From NCBI GenBank assembly GCA_947579605.1, contig OX388312.1:4216001-4280000 (forward strand): DNA of 64,000 nt, written 5' to 3'. Positions within the stretch are counted from its first letter, which is position 1. The number at the start of each line of letters is the position of its first letter. The notes below the pieces were generated by a model. It was not told where the DNA came from. It did not search any database and saw only the letters and a program-made list of their open reading frames with translations. Both the position numbers and the translations under genes were made by a program. Origin of the DNA: Athripsodes cinereus. Taxonomy: Eukaryota; Arthropoda; Insecta; Trichoptera; Leptoceridae. Below, in pieces: positions 11,817-21,976 of this stretch.

Positions 11817-12084
11817 GCTTAAGGATAATCAACAAATTGATAAAAAACTGTAAATTGTGATACCAATTTTTTTTTTATTTATTTCTGCTTTATTTGTACA
11901 ATGAATTGTGTCTTATTTGAACTCACTTTATGCTAAAACGTGGAAATCATATGAACTAATTTATTTAATATTAGGTTTCATAAGTAACTTTTTAACACAT
12001 GAATCTATCATAATAAGGCTTAGAAAAGACAACATCACCTTTGAAAAATATAAAAAAGCATTCATAATTAATACAGACGCATAT

Positions 12085-12350
12085 TAAAGTTAAATTTATC
12101 AACCGATGGTTTTTGGTGGAAGTTCATATTAATAATTTTTTTATAAAACAAAATGTATAGTTATTTCACTGTTAACTTTGTATTTGTATATAATGTGTAT
12201 ATTATTATGAAATAAAAAAAAATCAAACAAAAAAGTGACTACTTTTGTCTGACGATGAGAGCAGAAGCTCTTGAAAGCCGGCTCGCTAAATTAATAAAGT
12301 CAACAATGGAATAACTACGTATTTTCTTTTGTTAATAAATTATCCGACGC
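12085..12350 (+). mobile_element. Penelope-like mini-element with hammerhead-like core
   Basis: A reversed copy of the shared tail (complement GAACTTCCACCA..ACC.TCGGTTG) lies at 12098-12130. A hammerhead-like core follows at 12249-12284. The same pair of modules occurs at 45441-45585 and 17473-17669. The boundaries are approximate. Confidence 0.5.
12249..12290 (+). ncRNA. Hammerhead-ribozyme-like motif
   Basis: CTGACGA (12249-12255) fits the CUGANGA box. Next come a 5-bp stem AGAGC/GCTCT closed by AGAA, GAAA (12273-12276), a self-complementary GCCGGC, then TC where cleavage would fall (after 12284). A stem I is possible but weak. Very short palindromic stem III is known in Penelope-element hammerheads. 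Activity is not shown. Confidence 0.5.
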
Positions 12351-13600
12351 ATATTGTTTACTGTGAAAATGTATTGATGGTGAATCTGGTTCATCTTGAA
12401 AAAAGCACACAAAAATTCTTGTAAAATTGAGATTTCAAATTTACTTTCATGAAAATCGTTATGGAACACTTTATCGATAATTATTTATAAAAAAACCTTT
12501 TAATTTGGGCTTTATTGAGATTTAATACAAAAAAACTTCAATGCCGAAGTATATAAAAGAGAAAAAAGAAAGAAAGATAGATGGTTGTTATTAGGTACAT
12601 ATAATATTATTATATAATGAAAATTTTGTGGTTATTTGGTGAATAAAATTCTCCTGTAGGGAGTTTTTGTCGGCTTTGATAGAATTGAACGATCTCATTT
12701 TCTTGTTTCGATTTAAGATCGAATGACCTAATTACTATTCTCTTGAGAAGATGGATTAGTGTCGGTCAATAAGAGCTTATGAAAGGAATAACATTATTAT
12801 ATCCAGTAAAGTGTTTTATATATTCGTAATTTAACGGTATCGGCATCACGAACTTTTTTACCGTCCTCAAAATAGTACAAATATACAGGCGAAATACTCA
12901 GTAGGAAAGGCTGTTCGTAGGTTTCATAATCTGCTATAGCTCGATATTTCTCACGTGACATACATAGGTATAAGTAATCTTTAAAGAAAATTCAAAATAT
13001 ATTGTACCTAGTTATTTCATTTTATTTTATTTATTCATAGGTATTATTTCAATACAATATACGGCAATTGCTTTTATAAGTAGGTATACAGATTTACAAT
13101 ATCACACAATCATCCAACACATGTACAAAAACAAACAAAACATAACTGTACGTAAGTTCATGTCATAAAATAAAATTCAAAATTTAAATTTATAAAGAAA
13201 TACAATAAATAAATTAAAAAATACATTCCTTAACCATATACCTAAATCCATTATATTCAAACATCTAATTATCATATGTAAGAACAAAAATAAAATAAAA
13301 ATTGAAAGAGGAACGCCACAGCTTACACACAACAAATCATTTATACATCTGGATATCTAGTTGAGTTCATCGTTAAAAGTTATTTCTTGGGATCGCATTG
13401 GCCTTCAGCTGTAAAAATTCTTGCGAGAATCGTCTTATTGTTACATACAATAATAACATAATCGGAATAATAACTATTTAGTTTTTTCATAACTATCTTT
13501 ACAAGAACTCCATAATAAGGCAAGATAGAGTCAAAATAATATAATTTATGAGTATCTCAAATAATATACTTAGGTATTTGAAGAAATAAATAAATAAATA
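12351..13600. other. Unassigned AT-rich DNA
   Basis: No gene is seen. Around 13020-13090 the minus strand resembles a LINE 3' end ending in short A/T-rich repeats. Confidence 0.35.
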
Positions 13601-13610
13601 ATATAAATAT

Positions 13611-13855
13611 AATGAGTTACAATCCATTGGATTGGTCTGCAACGAGTTTGGATTTTCTTCTCCATTCCTCTCTATTCTCAGTCAGTCTCTTCAGCTCTAC
13701 GTGTGAGCCACAGTTCATGTCCCTCTTCAGTTGGTCCATATACGCGTCTCTTGGTCGGCCTCTGCCATTTGTACCTTTGGTCCTACGTTCCGCGATGGCG
13801 ATGAGCAGTCCTTGTTACCTGATGTTGTGGCCAATCCAGTTAGCTCGAATATATA
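13611..13855 (-). pseudogene. RTE-clade LINE 3' end (second family)
   Basis: The reverse strand encodes the C-terminal segment that includes GRPRDAYMDQLKRDMNCGS-like and ENRDEWRRKTKLVADQSNGL-like residues, followed by a stop. It closely matches the end of the plus-strand copy at 52930-53590. The upstream part is absent, as in a 5'-truncated LINE insertion. Confidence 0.75.
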
Positions 13856-13859
13856 ATTA

Positions 13860-15010
13860 AATAAATAGGGATATTAAAGTGTTTATGTGTCATCGCATTT
13901 GGATGAGGATCAAATATATTATTATTTTGCTTATTTTAGAGCAAGAATTATAGCTTAACAGACACCTCATCTGCACAACCAAAAAATTGTGCGAATTCAT
14001 TTAAGTAGGAGATAGGAAAGATGAAAGCATCGAGCTTAGGAATCGGTTTCAAATATCCAGTAAAATGCTAAAACTATTTCTAAAAACAAAAACAAGAAAA
14101 TGATATTACTACTTCACCAGACTTTTATCTGTTCAAAGGTAATTTGTTTAATAAGTTTCAAGTTGGATATAAAAAAATAAACCTACTATTAATCTTGATG
14201 TCTAAAATGTACTTTCATAAAAGCATTGTAGGTAATTAATTGCCATTAACAAAACCAGACAACCACTCATTATAGAACATTGATAGAACTGTCAAAAATA
14301 TTTGTTTCATGGTTTTTCCATCTTCAAATTATTTTAAGAACTTAGTTTGTCACTTATTTTAGAGGCACCAACTATGAAACAGTTTATAGATATTTTTTTA
14401 TTAGCTTGAACAACTTTACTACGTATTTTACGATTTAAATTTAAGTAACAAAATACAAAGTTATTCAAGCTAATTAAAAAAAAAATAACTTATGTATCTG
14501 TTAGTGTTTATTTGAAAATATGATGCTTATTACTAGAGCAAAGCCGGATAAAATTACATCAGTGTATATTAATGTAAGTATAATTATTAATCCATAGTAA
14601 ATGTTTTCAAAGGCTTTTTTTAATATACATACCTACAACCATTATTGATATTTTGAAAGGTGCTAGGTTTATTTATATTCTTCTTTTATTCTCATTATTA
14701 AGAATTTATTTTTCACTTTGATTCAAAGCTCAATACTGAAGAAATATAGATGAATTATTATTATTATGAGTAAAAACCTTCTTTCAATCTCTGAATAAGT
14801 TTGTAAACACTAGACGGATGTTTCTTCATTCAAAATAGAAATCAAATAAAAACAAAGTGTTCAATGTTCTTTTAAATATTTTAGGTTTGGAGGAAATATG
14901 AACTTGTATGAGTTGTTTCTTACAAGTAGAATTCAGCACATGCGATAGGAAAGTTATCAACATCTTTAATTCAGCGGTGTGGTATGTCTCCCATCATGAG
15001 TATTTTCTTC
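13860..15010. other. Unassigned AT-rich DNA with one foldback
   Basis: No gene is recognised. An inverted repeat with arms of about 35 bp sits at 14390-14486 (listed separately). Confidence 0.4.
14390..14486. repeat. Short foldback element
   Basis: ATTAGCTTGAACAACTTTAC at the left is mirrored by GTTATTCAAGCTAATT at the right, with few mismatches and a short loop. It is likely a tiny MITE. No target duplication was established. Confidence 0.5.
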
Positions 15011-15011
15011 T

Positions 15012-15180
15012 TCTTCTGTAGGTACTCTGTCAGGTCCCCCCGACGTTGGCGATCACTCTGGTATAGGCCTCTCGGTCCTGCGCTATCTGGAATAACTCCT
15101 CCACACCTCTCATTCCAGTCCAATCTCGTATATTGCGCAGCCACGATGTCTGCCTTCTGCCAGCCCCCTGACGTCCCTCT
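15012..15180 (-). pseudogene. RTE-clade C-terminal fragment
   Basis: One clean frame on the reverse strand reads GRRQTSWLRNIRDWTGMR.. then VEELFQIAQDREAYTRVIANV..GGT and a stop. This is the typical C-terminus of an arthropod RTE-type reverse transcriptase. It is about 50 codons, 5'-truncated, and belongs to a third RTE family distinct from those at 33.6-40.6 kb and 53 kb. Confidence 0.75.
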
Positions 15181-15184
15181 ATCT

Positions 15185-16130
15185 TATGCGTTTATCATGG
15201 CACAGAGAATACAATCTAACCTTATGCATAATATATTATGTTCTAGATTTTGGGTTATGAAGCGATGTTAGAAATGTGTAGACATATAAAGTAAAGAAGG
15301 CTGTGTGAAAAACTTGCGTATGAATGTAACATAGTATAAAAATGTATTTGGCGATCAAAATTAAGTAAACAGCTTTTTATAATTTTGTGTCCAAGAAGAT
15401 GACACTTAGAATTTGATCGGAACGTTTTAAAAACAGCGATCGTCACTAAATTTACTAAAACAATAATTATCTCGGATAACTTTTTATCTACTCCTCTTGT
15501 AGGAGATAGAAGAACAATTCTCTCAATAATATTTCCAGACTAAGTATTGTATACATAGTTGCAGCGACAATTACTTTCTCTAGATTATCAGCCTTCCAGC
15601 CTTATTACACCTGGCAATGTGCCCAAAGATAGACATACAAAACAATAAACAAGTAGAAATGCCTCCAACAAAATAATCTTTAGTAAACAGTTCGGGAACA
15701 AGTTAATCCTATTGCCTGTGTTACGAAATCTTTTATCTACTGTCTGTAACTTCTAATGGACTATTGATTTGTTTTCGTAATGTTTTTTCGTGGATGCGAA
15801 TCACCTTTTAATGCTCCTCTTAGGAAAATGTGATGGAAACCAGTCTTTTCCAATCAGAGCAATTCAGCGTCTGTTGTTGAATCACCACTTCTAACGAAAT
15901 AAAATTAAAAACGTGTTTCAATAGTGCAGTAGCAGAAATATCGCACGTAATTCAATTAAGTTATCTATTTCGATTTCCAATTGTTCCTGAATCACTTTTT
16001 ATTTATAATAAAACGTGTGTAGCTTAAATATTTAAAACTTTGAAATTCCTTTTGAAACATTGGAGTAAAATGAGTCTCTTCTATTTGAAGTATTTTTAAT
16101 CAACAAAGTGACCTTTTTCTGCAATAACTA
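15185..16130. other. Unassigned AT-rich DNA
   Basis: No ORF, repeat tail or splice context is recognised. Confidence 0.35.
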
Positions 16131-16134
16131 ACTA

Positions 16135-16235
16135 CACCAGCACAGCATCTCTTGGAAGTGGAGTGGCTAGTAGACTAACTATAGCATGTAATGAACATAA
16201 AAGTCATCCTTTTCGTTTCAAAATTCAAACGCTCT
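16135..16235 (-). mobile_element. Old RTE-tailed SINE-like fragment
   Basis: It carries 'ggagtggctagtagacta', 'gcatgtaatgaacataaa' and 'gtcatccttttcgt', the tail and adjacent part of the family, with many changes. Confidence 0.45.
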
Positions 16236-16315
16236 TGATATCGTTATTATGAGAACAAACATATATAGCTAGGCATTATTTTTGAAATCATGTTTTTTAT
16301 CAGTCTTGTAAATAG

Positions 16316-16536
16316 GGTGTGAGGAAACGCGGACGTCCGAGAACCACGTGGCTTGATCACGTGGATCAAATTCTCAAGGACGGCCGCATGTTGAGTAAGA
16401 GGAACCGACGTGCGTGTATGAGGAACTGTATGAATGTGGAGGAAGCGAAGGAAGTGTGTAAAGATAGATCTGTTTGGCGTTCCGTTCTCTCTGCCTACCC
16501 CACTTGGGACACGGCGTGAGGGTATAGTATAGTATG
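16316..16536 (+). mobile_element. 5'-truncated RTE copy with perfect target duplication
   Basis: This is the last 221 bp of the RTE element found full length at 33606-40648, with only a few differences. It includes the C-terminal codons (RGRPRTTWLDHVDQILKDG.. to ..SAYPTWDTA, stop at about 16520) and the GTATAGTATAGTAT tail. A perfect 11-bp duplication CTTGTAAATAG flanks it (16305-16315, 16537-16547). This is a recent target-primed insertion, so the family has been active recently. Confidence 0.9.
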
Positions 16537-16849
16537 CTTGTAAATAGCAATATAAAATTTGATAACCATTCAGAAAAATAAAATCACAATTTCGTTTTTA
16601 TTTGATGGAACTCTCAGAATCATGAATCATGTTCAAGTCACAGGGTGTTAAAGATAATATTGTACCATAAGGAGGTATATAAGGAGGATGTATTCCTAGC
16701 GTAAGCATAATATTCAAGAGATGAAATATTTTATTTTTATTGTTATTAGGAGAAGTGACATTGCAGGGAGAATATAAATCTACAAGCATACATTACCCAG
16801 TGATGATTTCATCTTCTCTTTTGCTCTCAAGAAAACTTGGTTGAAATGA

Positions 16850-17290
16850 GCACCCTACGTTCAGACCATTCAGTCGACTTGACCATTAGAAGACCTGTGC
16901 GCTCTTCGGAACAGTAGGGTTACTCTTGACAAAATCTTAACACGATCTTAATCTTAATCATACGACGCGCGAAGTGACTATTGGCCAAAAATACGCGCAT
17001 ACGATCGCGCGGGTGTTTTTGACCATGGTCCCTTCGTGCGTCGTATGATCAAGATCAAGACTAGATTAAGATCGTATTTAGATTGTGTCAAGAGTAACCC
17101 TACTGGCTGTGAATAGACTTGCTGAGCCCAATAGCGCTGGTAAGTCTAACTTCTATGAGAGGGCTTTTGGTGTTGTTGGGCCGGTCACGTGGAATTGCCT
17201 ACCGATGCCATTGAGAAGCAATCAAACTGTCATCAGCTTCAGAAGCAAATTGAAAACTACACTCTTCACCGGTGCCCTTGAGACGGTCTA
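16850..17290 (+). pseudogene. Jockey/CR1-type LINE C-terminus, interrupted by a MITE
   Basis: Downstream of the MITE the frame reads LAVNRLAEPNSAGK.. then FYERAFGVVGPVTWNCLP and FRSKLKTTLF, the F...WN.LP...F...L block that ends many Jockey-superfamily ORF2 proteins. The stop is at 17291, then a short 3' UTR ending in ATC repeats (about 17325-17345). The part before 16915 belongs to the same element but is degraded. Confidence 0.6.
16917..17100. mobile_element. MITE with TA duplication
   Basis: The termini are GGGTTACTCTTGACA and TGTCAAGAGTAACCC, flanked by TA (16915-16916, 17101-17102). Longer imperfect inverted arms run inside (AATCTTA..TAAGAT blocks). It is inserted in a LINE fragment. A diverged relative is at 50293-50493. 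Confidence 0.75.
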
Positions 17291-17472
17291 GGGACTGTAA
17301 AACGGCGTCAAAACAAAATCATCCAGAATCATCATCATCATCATTAGAGCGCCAAATAGGTTACTTTTATTTGCAAGATATTTTTTTTGTGTGGTATGAT
17401 AGTTTTAGTTACAAAAATGAATGTTGCAAAGACGAACGTGTTAGTATTTGAAAGTGAAATCATGGAACGATT

Positions 17473-17669
17473 AATTGAAAAAAAAACACAATATGTAATT
17501 AAAAAGTACTTTTTACTAATCGCCTGATGATGGAGTCGAGAGAATCCGAATACTAATACGCGAAGTTAATACAAGTCATTTGGAAGTTAACTACATATTG
17601 TGTTTTTTTTTCAATTTATCTTGAAATGGACTTCCAACAAGTACCTTCGGTCAACAACATTAATATTTT
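17473..17669 (+). mobile_element. Complete 197-bp Penelope-like/retrozyme-like element
   Basis: The sequence is flanked by an 11-bp duplication ATGGAACGATT (17462-17472, 17670-17680), and removing it rejoins an RTE fragment. Order of parts: inverted arm (17473-17496), hammerhead-like core starting CTGATGA (17524-17530), inverted arm (17592-17617), then the tail GGACTTCCAACAAGTACC..TCGGTCAAC (17627-17655). The same tail occurs near 12.1 and 45.55 kb. It has no coding capacity, so it must use enzymes of another element. Confidence 0.7.
17522..17560 (+). ncRNA. Degraded hammerhead-like motif
   Basis: CTGATGA is intact. A stem GGA..TCC follows. The expected GAAA box reads GAAT (17548-17551), which should abolish normal activity. 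It is a mutated relative of the cores at 12249 and 45452. Confidence 0.4.
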
Positions 17670-17786
17670 ATGGAACGATTTGTGAAACAAAGATTGGTGA
17701 TGGGTGTTTGGAGCAAGTAAGTGAGTAAGTATAATTATTTGGGAAGCTTGTTTGCGAGAGATGGAAGATGCTGTATGTGAATACTA

Positions 17787-18462
17787 TGGCCAATTCTGAA
17801 TCATAAAATAGTTTAGTTGCACTAACTAAGTGTAAGGAGATAGTTGAGTCATAATATTTAGTTCAAATTCGTATTCACAATTTTCCGTACTAAAACTAAT
17901 TTAGTTAGCTAGTTCATTTTGACACCTTAGTACAACTATAAATTTCGAGAATCTATGGATTTCGTATTCAGAACGAAATTTTAGTTGACATCTGACAACT
18001 ACAATTAGTTGTATTTGGCAGAATTTTATTCGCGACTTTTAATGTGCGAATATTATTAGTTGCTGTCATTTTGCCGCAGAATATTGCTATATTTTGGAAG
18101 TTTAAAGTTGATTTTTCAATTAAAAGTAAAAAATGGATATTTTTAGGGTCCTGGCAACTGTTGGCATCTATAAATTGTAAAGTTATACCACCACCGACGC
18201 AAATGCGCAAATTTCACGCGCGACAACTATTAAATTGTTGCCAGAAGTGTAAAATGGAACGTGAAAAACATTTTTTATTGCGGCATCACCGACTAATATT
18301 GGTTTGTCCCATAGATTTTACCGTTTGCCCTTGGTGGTTATCGAGTTTATAGCTGTTTATAGTTCGTAACTAATACTGAATACGAATTTGTACTATAATG
18401 ACTAATATAAGTCAACTATTATTAGTTAGTTTAGTTAGTTCATCAAGATTCAGAATTGGCCC
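17787..18462. mobile_element. 676-bp MITE-like transposon, Harbinger-type candidate
   Basis: The termini are GGCCAATTCTGAATC and GATTCAGAATTGGCC, with TACTA on both sides (17782-17786, 18463-18467). The true duplication may be the inner 3 bp. Subterminal TTAGTTAG words occur at both ends. GGCC-type ends with a short A/T-rich duplication suggest PIF/Harbinger. Two overlapping open frames of 80 and 102 codons inside show no transposase motif. Confidence 0.6.
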
Positions 18463-18467
18463 TACTA

Positions 18468-19070
18468 TCGGAGAAGTTATAAACATACCAATCAAAATAT
18501 AAACTTGCTATGATGAATATTATGTTAATTTGTTTTAATATCTTAGTCAGGATATTTTAGTATTTTTTATTTAGTCAAGTATTATTTATATCCAGCTTTA
18601 TCTCGTAGCAACTTGACGAAGCGATTTCTCGGACTGGAGACGTCGACGTCCCGTCACTCTGAGACGTTTAATTAAAATGATGTTAAATAAGAGTACCTAC
18701 ATCTTTCTATACCTTCTTATAAATTTGATTATAATTTCATATCACATTTATTAAAGAATGTAATACTGTATTCGATTCTACGTTTTAAATATAAAATAAA
18801 ATTTCATATAAATATTTGAATAATAACAAAGAAATATTTAGATATATACCTAGTTGTGTATGTTTTGTTGCTGAATTTAAGATTTAAGAATTACCCTTTA
18901 TCCTTCAAAGCACGAGCTCTGCTCAATTTTGAAGGAACAAATAAAAGAAAAATATATGTTTTTATTATTATTTTGTATTGATTGATTATTGTTTTAAGTG
19001 TATATTTTTTACTGAATAAATATTTGAATTTGAATTTGAATTTGAATTTATGTACAAAATGTAGGACTAA
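18468..19070. other. AT-rich DNA ending in a LINE 3' tail
   Basis: Near 18990-19050 'tactgaataaatatttgaa' runs into TTTGAA hexamers, the usual 3' end of lepidopteran Jockey/R1-type LINEs (plus strand). No coding part remains. Confidence 0.45.
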
Positions 19071-19081
19071 ACATTGTTCAA

Positions 19082-19417
19082 ATTATGCAGTTCTCCCATC
19101 ATTTCCAATGAAAATAATAGAAAATTATGCAGTTCTCCCATCATGTCCAATGAAAATAATAGAAAATTATGCAGTTCTCCCATCATGTCCAATGAAAATA
19201 ATAGAAAATTATGCAGTTCTCCCATCATGTCCAATGAAAATAATAGAAAATTATGCAGTTCTCCCATCATGTCCAATGAAAATAATAGAAAATTATGCAG
19301 TTCTCCCATCATGTCCAATGAAAATAATAGAAAATTATGCAGTTCTCCCATCATGTCCAATGAAAATAATAGAAAATTATGCAGTTCTCCCATCATGTCC
19401 AATGAAAATAATAGAAA
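19082..19417. repeat. Minisatellite, eight 42-bp units
   Basis: There are eight head-to-tail copies of a 42-bp unit containing ATTATGCAGTTCTCCCATCA and TGTCCAATGAAAATAATAGA. The units are nearly identical; the first has TTTCCA for TGTCCA. Because 42 is divisible by 3, open frames run through it in several phases on both strands. These are artefacts of the repeat, not genes. Confidence 0.95.
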
Positions 19418-19713
19418 ATCACTAACAGAACCATAGTGACATAAAACTTGTAACTATCCTGGTGGGCGAAAGTAGAACAACCTTCTTACATAGCATATTT
19501 GAGTCTGTTATCAACATGCAGTTTTCTGAGATTGCTTGACAGATTCATAGGGATTAAATCATTCACAATCAGCGATGACTGTGGTTGGTATCCTACTTCA
19601 CATATTTTATTTGATTACGTAAACAATATCTGTTATTATCATTATTATTTGATATCAAATTAATTATCCAGAATAATAATGACAAAATATAAAGAAAGTA
19701 ATCAATAATGAGT

Positions 19714-19895
19714 TCGTCGGTAGCCTGGAGGTAGAGTCTCGGCCTTCAGAACAAGGGGTCCGTGGTTCGATTCCAGGTGCCGGCAAACTCCCCTTTCACG
19801 GCACAAGCTTTTAGCTTAGTGTGAAAGGTGTATAAGGTTGTATTTGGGTTTATAACAAAACCCAGACATATCTTTTTTTTTTAAAAAATTAAATA
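19714..19895 (+). mobile_element. tRNA-derived SINE (family A)
   Basis: The tRNA-like head has an A-box-like TAGCCTGGAGG (19721) and a B box GGTTCGATTCC (19764-19774). The body is CACGGCACAAGCTTTTAGC, GTGTGAAAGGTGTATAAGG and TTTGGGTTTATAACAAA, followed by a T/A-rich tail. Tail-only copies are at 33010-33136 and 51455-51560. Confidence 0.8.
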
Positions 19896-20224
19896 ATAAT
19901 AACGTTTTAAAGTAATCAAATAAAATTATTAACAAAATGTGGTATTTCAATATTATTCGAACAAATCCTCCATGATGTCCAACGAAAATAGTAAAATAAT
20001 AATAATAGTCTTCCCACGACATTCCTAGCTCATTGATGAGGACATCAGTGAGTTAGGAATTGTGAAAGAACAGTATATTGTGAAAGAGGGATACTCGTGC
20101 CGATCTTGGATAATATTTTTTTTTTTATTTATTTATTGAAATAGGAAGAAGAGATATCTTCTTAGACTAGATATGAAGAAGCAAATTTATCAATTAAGGT
20201 ATAATATTAATCTTTCATCCAACC

Positions 20225-20390
20225 ATCTCGTCACGACATTACATATAAGTGAGGTAACCAGCGGACCAACTACTTGTAATAAGAATGTAGGTTTGGAATG
20301 GGTGTCACACCTTATCGCTTAATTGAAGACGTCTCTTTTACGAGCTTTTGCCCTTTACAGAACACTCTAAAAGTTACAGGATTATACTGA
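20225..20390 (-). mobile_element. RTE-tailed SINE-like copy
   Basis: It carries 'gtgaggtaaccagcggacca', 'ggaatgggtgtcacacctta', 'cgcttaattgaagacgtc' and 'ccctttacagaacactc' in family order. It is moderately diverged. Confidence 0.6.
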
Positions 20391-20624
20391 ATTTACTCCC
20401 GCTGCTCGTATTTATACTATCTTTATTATATACCAATGGTTATAAATAAAAATATTATTCGCAAGTAATTCTCTCAACATTCCTAATTCAAAAAATAAAA
20501 TAAAAAAGTTCACGTCTTCGGGAGAAGAAGATAAAAAATATACATTTTACAATAAGTGAAAAGAGAGAAAAAGCAAGAGAGACAGATGTACGGGAAATGT
20601 TAAGCAAGCATATAGGTAAGTATA

Positions 20625-20665
20625 ACCGTTTTTAAATATACGAGTATATATTTAAAAACGGTTGA
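20625..20665. repeat. Short palindrome
   Basis: AACCGTTTTTAAATATA and TATATTTAAAAACGGTT form an 18-bp perfect inverted repeat with a very short loop. Confidence 0.6.
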
Positions 20666-20811
20666 AGTAAGAACGTTGAAAGTTGGTACATAGAAAATAA
20701 ATGAAAGACTGTGACATGTCTTAAATGAACAAGTTGGGTTTAACAACAACGAAGTAGGAGGTGTTTCTTTATTACAGAGATAATTTATTTACTGATAATA
20801 AACTATTACTT

Positions 20812-21052
20812 CTACACTATCACGGTATATCCCACAAGTGTGGTAGCAAGCAGATTATCTGCATATAATAAACATGCAAGCCGTCTTTTCTGTGCCAACA
20901 AAAAATAAGACATTCAGGATGGGTGGCAAATATCATCGCTGAATTTGAGAACGTCTTTATTTTTTCGAACACCTGCCTTTTACAGGACATTCGAAAACTT
21001 ACGGTACTAAGGGTGAGAGACCAATTCTTTGTCGGCTGCTCCACGTCGGTAC
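20812..21052 (-). mobile_element. Near full-length RTE-tailed SINE-like copy
   Basis: Reading the minus strand, it has a head with GAATTGGTCTCTCACCC, AAGTTTTCGAATGTCCTGT, AAAAGGCAGGTGTTCG, ATTCAGCGATGA, CACCCATCCTGAATG and TGTTGGCACAG. The tail is TACCACACTTGTGGGATATA then CCGTGAT. It is about 240 bp. No B box is present, so it is not a tRNA SINE. Confidence 0.75.
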
Positions 21053-21184
21053 ATTAAAAATCAATATTTTTATGAAAAGTTGAATGTCATCAAAAAGGCA
21101 GACTGCTTGTAAAATTGAGTGTACTAAATTACGAAATGTGATATAGGTACCTACTGGAGAAACTAATATTTAAACCGTGAAGCA

Positions 21185-21405
21185 CGCAGCGAAGTATGGG
21201 TCTCTCACTCTTTTCAGCGAGTTTGCAAGTATCCTGTTAAAGACAGGTGTTAAAAAGAAATGTTACATCTTAAACTCAGCGACGAGCATGCCATTCATTC
21301 TGAATTTCCTTATTTATTGACACAAATCTGCGTGTTTTCTTCATGCTGTTAGTCCGCTGGCTACCCTATTTACGGCATATGTCGGGATGGTTTTGTAGTA
21401 TAAAC
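21185..21405 (+). mobile_element. RTE-tailed SINE-like copy
   Basis: Plus-orientation copy from 'gggtctctcactcttttcag' through 'cctgttaaagacaggtgtt', 'actcagcgacgagcatgcca' and 'gtccgctggctaccctatt' to 'gggatggttttgtagtata'. Confidence 0.65.
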
Positions 21406-21498
21406 TTACATTTTTATTAATTGTATCGGCATTTACTTTGTAACACTTCATTTTAAATTATCAAATAAAATAAAATAAATATTTATTATTTTTGTTTC

Positions 21499-21885
21499 GT
21501 GTTACTGTTGAGTAAGACTAACGCACGACCGGTTTCGCGGACTCCGAGTTCGCAGACGTTTAGGAACTTAAAAACTAGAATTGACGAGCACCGACGATGT
21601 ATTACCAACAACAACTTCTCTGAATTTGCAAACCATATAATAGAAACTGACCACTCTTTTAGCAACCATAGTTTAAAATTATTACATACACACACATACC
21701 GACCAACTTTGACAGCACTGGAAGCAATAGAAATTAATAAAAATAATAACTCGACTAAAACAGCTATTAATAATAATAATCTTCCGAATTCATCTCCCTT
21801 ACTACAACTATTCCCCATCTCATATTCCAAGAACTCCACGCCTGAAACCAACACGACCCCGCCTACCCCTACACCCTCACTGTAA
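21499..21885 (+). pseudogene. Penelope-like element C-terminal GIY-YIG endonuclease remnant
   Basis: An open frame of 128 codons. Residues about 19-80 read FRNLKTRIDEHRRCITNN, FSEFANHIIETDHSF, then LKLLHTHTYRPTLTALEAIE. This is the pattern R.L..R..EH after the GIY-YIG core, then S..A.H....H, then a block ending in L..LEA.EI. It is characteristic of the C-terminal endonuclease of Penelope-like retroelements. The first residues are encoded by the inverted arm, so the true upstream part, with the GIY and YIG motifs and the reverse transcriptase, has been lost. The tail is Asn/Thr/Pro-rich. It cannot encode a working enzyme. Confidence 0.7.
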
Positions 21886-21933
21886 ACCCTAACGAACTTT
21901 TGTATTTGTTTTGTTTTAATTCAGTATAGATCA

Positions 21934-21976
21934 GCACCTGATGATGCGAACTCGGAGTCCGCGAAACCGGTCGTGC
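21934..21976 (+). ncRNA. Hammerhead ribozyme, Penelope type
   Basis: All core parts are present: stem I GCAC (21934-21937) pairs with GTGC (21973-21976), followed by CTGATGA (21938-21944). Stem II is GCG-ACT/AGT-CGC with one mismatch (21946-21962). Then come GAAA (21963-21966), a short palindromic CCGG, and GTC with cleavage expected after 21972. The minus-strand copy in the left arm lacks the CTGATGA box. Confidence 0.75.

Larger units (their letters stand above)
17385..17786 (+). pseudogene. RTE reverse transcriptase fragment split by a ribozyme-like element
   Basis: 17412-17472 and 17681-17786 together match RTE 39885-40035 (ATGAATGTT.AAGACGAA, then TTTGGAGCAAGTAAGTGAGTA and GAGATGGAAGATGC). 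The two halves are separated by the 197-bp element at 17473-17669, and the downstream end is cut by the MITE at 17787. Small indels and stops show it is dead. Confidence 0.7.

Noticed and set aside
18982..19436. Repeat proteins on both strands over the minisatellite
   Set aside because: The 42-bp period keeps several frames open at once; no start context, splice sites or codon bias.
19714..19790. A genuine tRNA gene
   Set aside because: A- and B-box-like sequences exist, but no cloverleaf with a clean acceptor and anticodon is evident, and it is fused to a SINE body repeated elsewhere.
21499..21885. A secreted or low-complexity host protein
   Set aside because: The motif pattern fits the Penelope GIY-YIG C-terminus and the frame starts in a TE inverted arm.
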